A stretch of DNA of 46,563 nt from the NCBI GenBank assembly GCA_903918315.1, contig CAIXEA010000141.1, forward strand, positions 1 through 46,563. The letters run 5' to 3'. The notes under the pieces were generated by a model. The model saw only the letters and a list, made by a program, of their open reading frames with translations, did not search any database and was not told where the DNA came from. Below are positions 24,356-34,626 of the stretch, piece by piece (the stretch's first letter is position 1; every line of letters starts with the position of its first letter). A program made the translations under genes and the position numbers. This stretch comes from an uncultured Acetobacteraceae bacterium. Lineage in GTDB: Bacteria; Pseudomonadota; Alphaproteobacteria; Acetobacterales; Acetobacteraceae.

Positions 24356-25156
24356 ATGACCGACAAAGTACTCTACGAGCAGGATGGCCCGATCGTTACC
24401 ATCACGCTGAATGATCCCGGGATGCGCAACCCGATCTCCGAAGCCGATATGGTCGACGGCATCGTGGACGCGTTGGAGCGGTTGAACGCCGATACCTCCG
24501 TCCGCGTGGCGATCCTGACCGGCGCGGGCACCGCGTTCAGCTCCGGCGGCGATCTGCGCAAGATGCGCGACGATTTCGAGGTCCGGAAAACCCAGCCGGC
24601 CCTGACCACGCGGTATTACCGCTATGGCATCCAGCGCATCCCGCTGGCGTTCGAGAAGCTGGACGTGCCCATCATCGGCGCCGTCAACGGCCCCGCCATC
24701 GGCGCCGGCCTGGATCTGGCCTGCATGTGCGACATGCGCATCGCCGCTGAGAGCGCCCGCTTCGCGGAAAGCTTCGTCAAAGTCGGCATCGTCCCCGGCG
24801 ATGGCGGCGCCTGGCTGCTGCCGCGGGTGGTTGGCTTCTCCAAGGCCTGCGAGATGGCGTTCACCGGCGACATGCTAAACGCGGCGGAGGCTCTGGCCTG
24901 CGGGCTGGTGTCGCGCGTGGTGCCGGATGCGGAGCTGCTCGATGCCGCCAAGGCCCTGGCGCAGCGCGTGGCGGTGAACCCGCCGCAGGCGGTGCGCATG
25001 GCCAAGCGGCTGCTACTGGAAGGCCGCTCGGTGAAGCTGGACACGCTGCTGGAAATGTCGGCCGCGATGCAGGCCCTGGCACACGCGACAGGGGATCACC
25101 GGGAGGCGGTGAACGCGTTCCTGGAGAAGCGTAAGCCCGTGTTCAAGGGGGATTGA
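24356..25156 (+). CDS. Enoyl-CoA hydratase/isomerase family protein
   Basis: A 266-residue crotonase-fold protein that adds water to, or isomerises, an acyl-CoA double bond. The oxyanion-hole segments are GTAFSSGGDLRKM and NGPAIGAGLDLACMCD. FAESFVKVGIVPGDGGAWLLPR is typical, with an aspartate (GDGG) where many hydratases have the second catalytic glutamate, so the exact reaction is open. It lies 197 bp after the acyl-CoA dehydrogenase gene. Confidence 0.9.
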   Translation: MTDKVLYEQDGPIVTITLNDPGMRNPISEADMVDGIVDALERLNADTSVRVAILTGAGTAFSSGGDLRKMRDDFEVRKTQPALTTRYYRYGIQRIPLAFEKLDVPIIGAVNGPAIGAGLDLACMCDMRIAAESARFAESFVKVGIVPGDGGAWLLPRVVGFSKACEMAFTGDMLNAAEALACGLVSRVVPDAELLDAAKALAQRVAVNPPQAVRMAKRLLLEGRSVKLDTLLEMSAAMQALAHATGDHREAVNAFLEKRKPVFKGD

Positions 25157-25165
25157 GACGGATCA

Positions 25166-25192
25166 GCGCTCCCCTCCCCGTGAGGGGAGCGC
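25166..25192. terminator. Hairpin between convergent genes
   Basis: A perfect 10-bp stem, GCGCTCCCCT with AGGGGAGCGC, and a 7-nt loop lie between the stops of the enoyl-CoA hydratase (25156) and the aldo/keto reductase (25212). It is well placed as a bidirectional terminator, but no T tract is present. Confidence 0.55.
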
Positions 25193-25211
25193 ATCGATCA
25201 GGCGCCGGCGA

Positions 25212-26210
25212 TCAGCGCCCCTCCCCCACGAACCCCTTCGACAGACTCTCCACCCGCGCCAAGGCCTCCGCCGACAGCGGCCCTTTCAGCACGGCGGCCA
25301 ACGACGCCTCGAATTCCTCCACCGTCGCCATGCCCACCAGGATCGTGCCCATCGCGGGGTGGCTGATGGCATAGCGCGTGGCGGCTTCGGCCAGGCTGCT
25401 GGCGAAGCCCTCGGTCACCAGCGGCATCAGGCGGCGGGCGCGCTCCAGATCGGTGCCATAGGACAAGGCGGAGCCAATCGGCTCCGGCGGCGGGCTGGCG
25501 ATGGGGTGGCGTTCGGCGACCCCGGTCAGGGCCCCGGCCGCCAGCACACGAATGCCGACAACGCCCACCCCGGCCGCGACCGTGTGGTCGAACAGCCGCC
25601 CGTAATCCTGCGCCGGATAATCGGCGGGCAAAGGCCGGGCGGCGGAGGGGTTGAGCATGTTGTAGCTCACCTGCGCGCTTTGGAAGGCGCCGGAGTCCAC
25701 GACCGCATGCAGCGCATCGGTATCACCGATGGCGGTGATGCCGGGGAAGCGGATCTTGCCGGCGGCACGCAGGGCCTCGAAAGCGGGCGCGACCTCGTGC
25801 AGCACCTGGGCGACGCTCAGGCTTTCGCCGCCGCCATTGACGGTGATGGGGTTGTGCAGGTGAAAGATGGCCACGTGGTCCATCCCCAGCCGTTGCAGGC
25901 TGGCATCCAGGGACTGCGTCACCACGTCGCGGATGCGGCCGAATGCGCTGCTGGGCACGCGCACCTTGGTGCCGACGATGGCATTGGCCGGTTTGAGTTT
26001 GGCCAGTACCTGGCCCAGATGCGTCTCCGACAGCCCGTCGCCGTATTGCACGGCGGTGTCGAAATAGTTGATGCCGGCGTCGATCGCCTGGCCGATCGCG
26101 CGCTCCTGATCCGCGGAGGACCCGCGCACCATCAATCCGCCCACGGCGCCGCAGCCGAAGCCCAGCACCGAGACAGTGAGGCCGGTCCGGCCGAATGCCC
26201 GCATTTCCAT
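25212..26210 (-). CDS. Aldo/keto reductase
   Basis: A 332-residue NAD(P)H-dependent reductase with the (beta/alpha)8 barrel. MRAFGRTGLTVSVLGFGC opens the fold. The active-site set is visible in INYFDTAVQYGDG (Asp and Tyr), IVGTKVR (Lys) and IFHLHNP (His). I start at ATG 26210. The open frame extends to 26264 but overlaps the end of the upstream gene without homology. It lies 11 bp after the ketopantoate-reductase-like gene and probably shares its transcript. Confidence 0.9.
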   Translation of the reverse strand: MEMRAFGRTGLTVSVLGFGCGAVGGLMVRGSSADQERAIGQAIDAGINYFDTAVQYGDGLSETHLGQVLAKLKPANAIVGTKVRVPSSAFGRIRDVVTQSLDASLQRLGMDHVAIFHLHNPITVNGGGESLSVAQVLHEVAPAFEALRAAGKIRFPGITAIGDTDALHAVVDSGAFQSAQVSYNMLNPSAARPLPADYPAQDYGRLFDHTVAAGVGVVGIRVLAAGALTGVAERHPIASPPPEPIGSALSYGTDLERARRLMPLVTEGFASSLAEAATRYAISHPAMGTILVGMATVEEFEASLAAVLKGPLSAEALARVESLSKGFVGEGR

Positions 26211-26221
26211 GGAACGATCCC

Positions 26222-27202
26222 CTATCGCCGGTACAGCCCGGCACTGCTTGCTTTGATCTTGCACAGGGCCACCAACAAATCGAGTGTCGGCGTCGCCACC
26301 CCCGCCAGCCGCGCCAGTGCGAGGGGCGCATCGAACATGCCGTCGATCTCCATCGGCCGCCCGGCTTCGAGGTCCTGGAGGATGGACGGCTTGTGCGCCA
26401 TGCTGCTCTGGCTCTTCACCCGCGCCTCATGGTTGGTGGTCGGGTCCGCGCCGAGGGCCTGGGCGATCGAGGCGGCCTCCCGCATCGCCGCCAGGGAGGC
26501 CGCGACAGCGGCGGGCTCCTCATAGACGGTCTGGGGCGCGGCGCCGGACAGAACCGCCAGCGTGCCGCCGGCGAGGTTGGAGATCAGCTTGTTCCAGATC
26601 TCGGTGCGGATGACCGGGGTCGGTTCGCCGCTGATGCCGCCTTTGGTGATCAGGTCGGTCAGGGCCAGCACGCGGTCGGACATTGATCCATCCGGCTCCC
26701 CCAGGATGACCCGGCTTTTGGGTTGCTCGACCGCGATCACGCCGGGTTCGGTCACCGCGCTGGCGGAATAGACCACGCCGCCGATGGCGCGGCCGGGGCC
26801 GAGGGCCTTGCGCAGCACGTCGTCCGGATCGATCCGCGGCAGGGAGGTGCCGGCCAGCGGGCCGGGCAGATGGTCGAAATACCACCAGGGGATGCCGTTC
26901 ATCACGAAGGACACGCTGGTCTCACGCCCCAGCAGGGGGCCGATCCCGGCGGCGATCTGAGGCAAGGCGGGGGCTTTGACGGTGACGAAGACCGCGTCCT
27001 GCGGGCCAAGCTCGGCCGGGTTGTCGGTGGCCTGGAGCCGCGCGGTGTGTTCGCCGTCGACTGCATGGACCGTCAGGCCGTTGGCGCGGATGGCGGCGAG
27101 ATGCGGGCCGCGGGCGATGATGGAGACCTCCGCCCCGCCGCGATGCAGCCGGGACGCGAGATGGCCGCCGATGGCGCCGGCGCCGTAGACACAGATTTTC
27201 AT
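26222..27202 (-). CDS. Ketopantoate reductase family (PanE/ApbA-like) protein
   Basis: A 326-residue NADPH-dependent 2-oxoacid reductase. The cofactor motif GAGAIGG (7-13) follows MKICVY. VTVKAPALPQI matches the family's V-x-x-K active-site lysine. EIWNKLISNLAGGTLAVL and the C-terminal SSMAHKPSILQDLEAGRPMEIDG are strongly typical. Family members outside pantothenate synthesis are common, and the adjacent aldo/keto reductase suggests a catabolic or detoxifying role. The ATG at 27202 is the start of homology. Confidence 0.88.
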   Translation of the reverse strand: MKICVYGAGAIGGHLASRLHRGGAEVSIIARGPHLAAIRANGLTVHAVDGEHTARLQATDNPAELGPQDAVFVTVKAPALPQIAAGIGPLLGRETSVSFVMNGIPWWYFDHLPGPLAGTSLPRIDPDDVLRKALGPGRAIGGVVYSASAVTEPGVIAVEQPKSRVILGEPDGSMSDRVLALTDLITKGGISGEPTPVIRTEIWNKLISNLAGGTLAVLSGAAPQTVYEEPAAVAASLAAMREAASIAQALGADPTTNHEARVKSQSSMAHKPSILQDLEAGRPMEIDGMFDAPLALARLAGVATPTLDLLVALCKIKASSAGLYRR

Positions 27203-27386
27203 GGATACAGACCCGCTCCGATTGTGACCGGGATGGGAGCGGGTTTGCGCCGTCCGGTCAATCCAGCCCACGCCCATCGCAGCCCATCGGCTGCCCGGCG
27301 CGGCGATACGGCCTGACGCCCGCGCGGGAGCGTGCCATAGTGTGGCGCTGGCCCTGCCCCATTGACCAAAACCGGAGGAAACAACG

Positions 27387-28130
27387 ATGCCCCTCATGCA
27401 TGCCCGTCGCGCCCTGCTGTGCCTGGCGCTGGCGGTTCCCTGGCTTGTTCCCCTGGGTCTTCCCTTGAACGCCGCCCGGGCGCAGGACTACGCCGCCATC
27501 ATCGCCCTGCCCGATCGTTCTGAATCCGATCGGGTTAATGACAAACGGCGTGATCCGGTGTCGTTGCTGGGATTCGTGGGCCCGAAGACCGGTTGGACGG
27601 TGCTCGATATGGGCGCTGGCGCCGGTTACAGCACGGAATTGCTCGCGCGCTCCGTCGGGCCCAGCGGCAAGGTGTATGGGCAAAACCCCAAAGAGTCCGA
27701 GAAATTCCAGGCCCGCGCCGCCACGCCGGCCATGGCCAATGCCGTCGCCGTGGTGCGCCCGACCGATGATCCGGTGCCGGACGGGGTGTCCGGCCTCGAC
27801 CTCATCACCTTCTTCTTCGCCTATCATGACACGACCTTTCAGGACGTCGATCGCGCCAAAATGAACAAGGCGATGTTCAACGCGCTGAAGCCGGGCGGGC
27901 TGTTGGTGATCGCGGATCATGCCGCGCGGCCGGAGGACGGGACCACGGTGGGCAAGACCTTCCATCGCATCGCCGAGGCATCGTTGCGATCCGAGGTCGA
28001 AGCCGCGGGATTCCGGTTCGAAGCCGATGCCGGCTTCCTGCGCCATCCCGAAGACACGCGCACGAACATCGTGTTCAAGAACCCGACCCCGGTGGATGAG
28101 TTCGTGCTGAAATTCCGCAAGCCGATGTAG
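27387..28130 (+). CDS. Exported class I methyltransferase-like protein
   Basis: A 247-residue protein with a clear secretory signal (RRALLCLALAVPWLVPLG, cleavage near residue 32, ARA-QD), followed by a Rossmann methyltransferase domain. The SAM loop reads TVLDMGAGAGYSTELLARSV (71-90), and GGLLVIADHA follows. The C-terminal TRTNIVFKNPTPVDEFVLKF matches a family of predicted periplasmic methyltransferases. SAM is not known to be supplied to the periplasm, so the true ligand or activity is uncertain. AGGAGG lies upstream, about 11 bases before the ATG. Confidence 0.85.
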   Translation: MPLMHARRALLCLALAVPWLVPLGLPLNAARAQDYAAIIALPDRSESDRVNDKRRDPVSLLGFVGPKTGWTVLDMGAGAGYSTELLARSVGPSGKVYGQNPKESEKFQARAATPAMANAVAVVRPTDDPVPDGVSGLDLITFFFAYHDTTFQDVDRAKMNKAMFNALKPGGLLVIADHAARPEDGTTVGKTFHRIAEASLRSEVEAAGFRFEADAGFLRHPEDTRTNIVFKNPTPVDEFVLKFRKPM

Positions 28131-28141
28131 CCGCGGGAGGA

Positions 28142-29326
28142 TTACGGGGCCACGGACCCCATCGCCACCCATACGTCCCGCAAGCGCTGATAGTCGCCAT
28201 CCGCCTCGATGGCGGCGATCTGATCGTAGCCGGCCGGAATGGTCCAGTCGCACAGACCTTGCAGCAGGGCCTTGCTTTGCGGATCGCGCAGCAGCCGCAC
28301 GAGGTCGAAGATGGTGCGATACCCGGCCTTTTGCAGAATTCCGAAACGATCCGATTGCACCCACAAAATCAACTGCGCCTGCGCGATCCAGTCGATCACC
28401 ACACTGATGGGCATCGCCGCGGCCTCGAATATCGTGAATGGGTTGCAACGGGCCAGGTCGGTCCCGGAACCGATGCCGAGTTCCTGCAACCGGTAGGTCA
28501 TCGTGGTATCGATGCCTTGTATGAGCTCCAGGCTGAAATTGTCGGAACGGTCGTTGGCGGCGGCCAGGAAATCGACCTTCTGACTGATGAAGGTCAGGCC
28601 ACGTTGCGGGAACATGCCGACGACGAAGGCCACCGCGGGCCCCGATGTCGCGACGGCGGCCGGGAAATCAGCCATGGTGTGGCGCACCATGATCGCGACC
28701 AGAAGCGCGACGGCGAGACGAATCAGCAGCCGGTTGAAAGTGGCGGGAAACAATTGCTGTGTCGCCGCACGATCGAAAATGGTGACGAACGACCAGACCA
28801 TCCAGCCAACAAACGCATAGGCGGCCCAGACCAGGGTATTGGTTTCATAGGCACTGAGATCCCCCGTGGTCTCCACACAGCGGCTGCCGCAGAGCAGAAA
28901 CACTTTGCGTTGCGCGGAAATCGCATTGTCAGTCCAGCCCGACCCGTCGAGCACCAGCATGGACATGAAGAAATTCAGGCACATCAGGTAGAACAACGGC
29001 ATGATGTAGCGCGCCGTGCTGATCTTACTGGCCGTGGGCTTGCCGGGCAGGCCGGCGAAGGATTGAAAGGCCGATGTCGCCGGGATCGCCGGAAAGGCCG
29101 CGACCAGCGTGCTCAGACGCCGGCTCGCCACCCGGCGCAGCCCCACCACGGCGCCGATGGAGAAAAACGGGATCAGGCCCGTAAACAACAACAAGGCACC
29201 GGAGTGCAGCGGGCCATCGTTGAAGTAAATGTATTTTGGAATGCCCCACACGGCAGCCAGGACCGCCAGGATCGCGGACAACAAGCTCGTCCAGCCGACT
29301 ATTGGGCTCATGATTTTGCACCCCAT
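28142..29326 (-). CDS. Membrane protein of unknown function
   Basis: A 394-residue protein that I do not recognise. About six membrane helices lie in the first 250 residues (near 11-28, 41-63, 106-126, 164-184, 199-219 and 226-245). A soluble C-terminal third contains YRLQELGIGSGTDLARCNP and DRFGILQKAGYRTIFDLVRL. These resemble helix-hairpin-helix motifs of the DUF4332 kind, often linked to nucleic acid or protein binding. An alternative start, MSPIVGW at 29311, is equally possible. It is convergent with the methyltransferase gene and no partner is evident. Confidence 0.7.
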   Translation of the reverse strand: MGCKIMSPIVGWTSLLSAILAVLAAVWGIPKYIYFNDGPLHSGALLLFTGLIPFFSIGAVVGLRRVASRRLSTLVAAFPAIPATSAFQSFAGLPGKPTASKISTARYIMPLFYLMCLNFFMSMLVLDGSGWTDNAISAQRKVFLLCGSRCVETTGDLSAYETNTLVWAAYAFVGWMVWSFVTIFDRAATQQLFPATFNRLLIRLAVALLVAIMVRHTMADFPAAVATSGPAVAFVVGMFPQRGLTFISQKVDFLAAANDRSDNFSLELIQGIDTTMTYRLQELGIGSGTDLARCNPFTIFEAAAMPISVVIDWIAQAQLILWVQSDRFGILQKAGYRTIFDLVRLLRDPQSKALLQGLCDWTIPAGYDQIAAIEADGDYQRLRDVWVAMGSVAP

Positions 29327-29446
29327 CGGGACTTGAGGGCTTTATCTGTAATGACTTTAAGTTTGATGTGCAACAGTTATGTGTCCGGCATCCAAACACC
29401 CATCACGCCGGGGCAACACGGGCGGTTCAGGCGGTTCGTCCCGGGT

Positions 29447-29478
29447 CTGCCCCGTCATCGCCGGCGATGACGGGGCAG
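29447..29478. repeat. Perfect 32-bp palindrome
   Basis: The sequence reads the same on both strands over 32 bases, centred at 29462/29463, with core CGTCATCGCCGGCGATGACG. It lies 8 bp past the stop of the DUF35 gene and upstream of the unknown membrane protein gene. It could act as a terminator hairpin without T run, or as a REP-type unit. The GTCATC motif echoes the other palindromes in the window. Confidence 0.8.
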
Positions 29479-29485
29479 CGCACGC

Positions 29486-30010
29486 TCATTCCTGGGCGTA
29501 GCGCCAGGGTGCCGCCGGTTGTGCCGCGGTTTCATCGATCGTCCATTGCGGCAACGACAGCCCCTCGGTGACGTCGGAAAAGACCATCCGCACGCGGGTG
29601 CCGATGCCGACTTTCCTGACCATATCGGCGGGGGCGAGGATGCCGTCCGGGGTGGTCAGATTGCCGACGACGCGCAGCGCCTCGACCTCCGAAGGTTGGC
29701 CCTTCTGGGTGTCGAGATCGACCAGCAGCAGCATATAAGGCGTGTGACCCTTGAAGGCCGGCTGGATGGCATGATGCACCTCATTATAGGAGTGCACCGT
29801 CCCCTTGGCTTCGACCCGCGTCCAGGTGGATTTGGCCGCGCCGCACCAGGGGCAGCCGGTGTTGGGTGGATAGCGCAGCAACGAACAGTCGTCGCATTTC
29901 TGCAAATGGAAGTCGTGCGCCGCGCAGTGTTTGAAATAGGTCAGGTTTTCGCCGTCGAGATCATCGATCGACAGCGCCATGCCCATATAGTCCGCTTTGA
30001 TTCCCGGCAT
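29486..30010 (-). CDS. Zn-ribbon OB-fold protein (DUF35), acyl-CoA-associated
   Basis: A 174-residue DUF35 protein. The zinc ribbon is formed by Cys39, Cys42, Cys53 and Cys56 (QKCDDC ... GCPWCG). An OB fold follows, with WTRVEAKGTVHSYNEVHH. Such proteins form a complex with thiolase-like partners in lipid, steroid and aromatic degradation. The thiolase-like gene lies 13 bp upstream on the same strand, so the two likely make one enzyme. Confidence 0.9.
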   Translation of the reverse strand: MPGIKADYMGMALSIDDLDGENLTYFKHCAAHDFHLQKCDDCSLLRYPPNTGCPWCGAAKSTWTRVEAKGTVHSYNEVHHAIQPAFKGHTPYMLLLVDLDTQKGQPSEVEALRVVGNLTTPDGILAPADMVRKVGIGTRVRMVFSDVTEGLSLPQWTIDETAAQPAAPWRYAQE

Positions 30011-30023
30011 TGTACTGTCCCCC

Positions 30024-31280
30024 TCAACCGCGCCGCATGACCATGGCGGAGCCGGTGCCCGGCATCGCCCAGCCCAGATTGGCCGTCACTTCCGCGTTCT
30101 TCACCTGGCGGCAGCCGCCTTCGGAATAATCATAGGTGTGCTGGCGCTTGCCATCCGGCCCGCAGGGGCAGGAATCATCCACGTCGTGGCGCAGCTGGCG
30201 CACATTCTCGATCACCATGTTCATGCCATGCGTATAACCCTCGCACAGATGCCCGCCGGAGGTGTTGTTGGGCCGCTTGCCGCCCAGGCGGATGGTGCCG
30301 TCGGACACATAGTGCCCGCCCTCGCCTTTCTTGCAGAAGCCGTAATCTTCCAGTTGCAGCATGGTGGTGAAGGTGAAGGCGTCGTAAGCCCCGGTCAGAT
30401 CGACGTCTTCCGGCCCCACGCCGGCATTCGGCCAGAGGATGTTCTTGCCGTAATGGCCGGCGACGGTGGAGATCGGGCCGTGCTGGTAGTGCATGTCCAT
30501 GCGCGGCTTGTTGCAGCGCCCGACGACGCCGCGGATCAGCGCCGGCGTCTGGCGCAGATCCCGGGCGTGCTCGGCGCGGGTGATGATGAAGCAGGTGGCG
30601 TTGTCGGTTTCGACACAGCAATCAAGCAGATGCAGCGGCTTGCAGATCAGACGGCTCGACAGCACCTCGTCGACCGTGAAGCGCTTCTTGTAATAGGCTT
30701 TGGGATTGTTGGACGCATGCTCGGAATGGATCACCTTCACCATCGCGACCTGTTCCGGCGTGGTGCCATAGTCGTACATGTGGCGCATGAAGGTGGGGCT
30801 GAACATCTGCCCCGCACTCTGCCAGCCATAGGCGCGGCTGTGCAGTTGATCGCCGTTGACCGGCGCGGCGGACCGCGCGCCGGTGCCGCCGATGCGAACC
30901 TGGGAGAAACCGTTCATGGACCGGAATATCGCCACCGTTTTGCACAGCCCGGCCTCGATCACGCCGATGGCGATGCCAACCAGCGCCTCGGTCGAGGAAC
31001 CGCCGCCGAACACATCCATGTAGAAATTGAGCCTTATGCCCAGGTCGCCCGCGATCATCGGGGCGAAGGTGGAATCACCGCTCTGATACGACAACATGCC
31101 GTCGATCTCGGTGTTCTTCAGCCCGGCATCGGCCATGGCGGCGCGCACGGCGAAAGTGCCCATGGCGCGGGTGGTCTTGCCGGAGCCGCGGGTGTACGGC
31201 GTCTCCCCCACACCCACGATGGCATATTTGTCGCGCAGATATTTCGGTATGGTGGCATCGGTATCCGCTGGTAGCGGCAT
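30024..31280 (-). CDS. Thiolase-like (SCP-x/acetyl-CoA acetyltransferase family) protein
   Basis: A 418-residue thiolase-fold protein. YAIVGVGETPYTRGSGKT opens the fold. The place of the usual nucleophilic cysteine reads FGGGSSTEALVG, with serines at 95-96, so it lacks the classical catalytic Cys. GGHLCEGYTHGMNMV and CPCGPDGKRQHTYD lie near the C-terminus. With the adjacent DUF35 protein it may be a retro-aldolase or a C-C-cleaving thiolase rather than an acetyltransferase. The ATG at 31280 follows GGGGGAA. The frame is open further upstream but unconserved. Confidence 0.87.
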   Translation of the reverse strand: MPLPADTDATIPKYLRDKYAIVGVGETPYTRGSGKTTRAMGTFAVRAAMADAGLKNTEIDGMLSYQSGDSTFAPMIAGDLGIRLNFYMDVFGGGSSTEALVGIAIGVIEAGLCKTVAIFRSMNGFSQVRIGGTGARSAAPVNGDQLHSRAYGWQSAGQMFSPTFMRHMYDYGTTPEQVAMVKVIHSEHASNNPKAYYKKRFTVDEVLSSRLICKPLHLLDCCVETDNATCFIITRAEHARDLRQTPALIRGVVGRCNKPRMDMHYQHGPISTVAGHYGKNILWPNAGVGPEDVDLTGAYDAFTFTTMLQLEDYGFCKKGEGGHYVSDGTIRLGGKRPNNTSGGHLCEGYTHGMNMVIENVRQLRHDVDDSCPCGPDGKRQHTYDYSEGGCRQVKNAEVTANLGWAMPGTGSAMVMRRG

Positions 31281-31617
31281 GGCTTGTTCCCCCTTCTCCG
31301 GATGACCGGTTTGACATCGGGCAGGTTCGCGCCATGCGTGGCTGGCGTCAATGCGCGGGCTTCGGGGGGAGAAGGCGAGGGGCTCCGCCCCCTCGACCCC
31401 CGCTAAGGGCACGCCCTTAGAACCCGCACATGGTTTGTGCCTGGGAAGGGGGCCAACCCAGACCATTCAAGGTCCCGGTCGGCCCCCTTCCAAGGCACAA
31501 ACAAATCAATGGATTCCAAAGGCGAGCCTTTGGCGGGGTCCAGGGGCAGAGCCCCTGGCCTTCCTTCCCCCCGCATGCGCGCTTGCGCAAGATCGCGCTG
31601 CACTGCACCATACAGCC
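31281..31617. other. Intergenic region dominated by compound palindrome
   Basis: This 337-bp gap between two divergent genes has no credible coding frame. Most of it is the compound inverted repeat at 31365-31572. Promoters for the thiolase-like gene (leftward) and the transhydrogenase gene (rightward) must lie at its edges. No strong boxes were picked out. Confidence 0.55.
31365..31572. repeat. Large compound inverted repeat (about 208 bp)
   Basis: The left half (31365-31470) and the right half reversed resemble each other along about 100 bases. Shared blocks are GGGGGGA, the GGGGCTC..GCCCC hairpin, a GGGC..GCCC hairpin and TTTGTGCC followed by GGAAGGGGGCC. Each half contains its own small hairpins (for example CTAAGGGCACGCCCTTAG and CCAAAGGCGAGCCTTTGG). 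I recall such units as common between genes of Acetobacteraceae. It resembles a non-coding MITE or REP cluster. Confidence 0.7.
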
Positions 31618-33009
31618 ATGACCAGACACGACATCATCGTCATCGGCAGCGGCCCCGCCGGCCGGCGTGCCGCCATCCAGGCCGCCAAGGGCGGCATGTC
31701 CGTCCTCGTCATCGAGAAGGGCCGCCGTGTCGGCGGGGTCTCCGTCCATACCGGCACCATCCCGTCGAAAACCCTGCGCGAAACCGTATTGAATCTGACC
31801 GGCTGGCGAGAACGCGGGTTTTACGGTTCGGCGTACCGGGTCAAGCACGACATCGTGGCCAAGGACCTCATGACGCGGCTGCACATGACTTTGGATCATG
31901 AGGTCGATGTGCTAGAACACCAGTTCGCCCGCAACGGCGTCCATACCATGTTCGGCATGGCCCGCTTCGTCGGGCCGCACGAACTGGAAGTCACACTGGA
32001 CAACGGCGATCTGCGCGTGGTCGAGGGGGAGAAGATCGTCATCGCCGTCGGCACCCGGCCCTATCGCCCCGCCGACGTGCCCTTCAACGGGACATCAGTC
32101 CTGGACAGTGATGAAATCGTGGAAATTCCGCGCCTGCCCCGCAGCCTCGCCGTCATCGGCGGCGGCGTCATCGGGGTCGAATACGCGACCATCTTCAGCG
32201 CCTTGGACGTTTCGGTCACCTTGATCGAATCCCGGCCGCGATTTCTGGAATTCGTCGATCACGAACTGATCGAAGATTTCACCCACCAGTTGCGTGACCG
32301 TGGCATGGCGATCCGCTTTGGTTCCGCCGTCGCGCGCATCGACGTCCAGCATGGCCATCCCGTGACGATCCTGGAAAACGGCCGCACCATCCGCGCCGAA
32401 ATGATCCTCTACGCCGCCGGCCGGGTCGGGGCGACCGACAGCCTCAATCTCGCAAGCTGCGGCCTAGTGCCGGACGATCGCGGCCGGGTCAAAGTCGATC
32501 CGCATACCTTCCAGACCGAGGTCGCGCATATCTACGCCGCCGGCGACGCCATCGGCTTCCCCAGCCTGGCCTCGACCTCCATGGAACAAGGCCGCATCGC
32601 CGCCTGCCACGCGCTCGGCCTGCCGATGCCGCCGGCGCCGGAATTCTTCCCCTACGGCATCTATGCGGTACCGGAAATTTCCACTGTCGGCATGAGTGAG
32701 GAAGAGGTCCGCCGCCGCGGCATCCCCTATGAATGCGGCATCGCCCGGTTCCGGGAAACGTCCCGCGGTCACATCATGGGGCTCAATACCGGCATGATGA
32801 AGCTGATCTTCTCACTCAAGACCCGCCGCCTGCTCGGCGCGCATATCGTGGGGGAGGGCGCGACCGAACTGATCCATATCGGCCAGGCGGTGCTGAACCT
32901 GAAGGGTACGCTCGATTACTTCATCGAGAATACCTTCAACTATCCAACCCTGGCGGAGGCATACAAGATCGCCGCGCTGGACGCCTGGAACCGCATGCCC
33001 CAGCCGTAA
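31618..33009 (+). CDS. sthA: Soluble (Si-specific) NAD(P)+ transhydrogenase
   Basis: A 463-residue flavoprotein of the pyridine nucleotide disulfide oxidoreductase fold that balances NADPH and NADH. The FAD site is VIGSGPAGRRAAIQAAKGG. The NAD(P) site is GGGVIGVEYATIFSALD. The second FAD strand is YAAGDAIGFPSLASTSMEQG. The usual redox disulfide is absent: the segment reads GVSVHTGTIPSKTLRET, exactly the SthA form. The ATG at 31618 is the start of homology. Much of the open frame before it crosses the palindromic repeat. Confidence 0.93.
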   Translation: MTRHDIIVIGSGPAGRRAAIQAAKGGMSVLVIEKGRRVGGVSVHTGTIPSKTLRETVLNLTGWRERGFYGSAYRVKHDIVAKDLMTRLHMTLDHEVDVLEHQFARNGVHTMFGMARFVGPHELEVTLDNGDLRVVEGEKIVIAVGTRPYRPADVPFNGTSVLDSDEIVEIPRLPRSLAVIGGGVIGVEYATIFSALDVSVTLIESRPRFLEFVDHELIEDFTHQLRDRGMAIRFGSAVARIDVQHGHPVTILENGRTIRAEMILYAAGRVGATDSLNLASCGLVPDDRGRVKVDPHTFQTEVAHIYAAGDAIGFPSLASTSMEQGRIAACHALGLPMPPAPEFFPYGIYAVPEISTVGMSEEEVRRRGIPYECGIARFRETSRGHIMGLNTGMMKLIFSLKTRRLLGAHIVGEGATELIHIGQAVLNLKGTLDYFIENTFNYPTLAEAYKIAALDAWNRMPQP

Positions 33010-33027
33010 ACCCGGCGCATGCGGATG

Positions 33028-34626
<1,599 letters not shown>

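Noticed and set aside
30175-30621. Other open frames inside the thiolase-like gene.
   Set aside because: They are out-of-frame shadows of the conserved thiolase-like protein.
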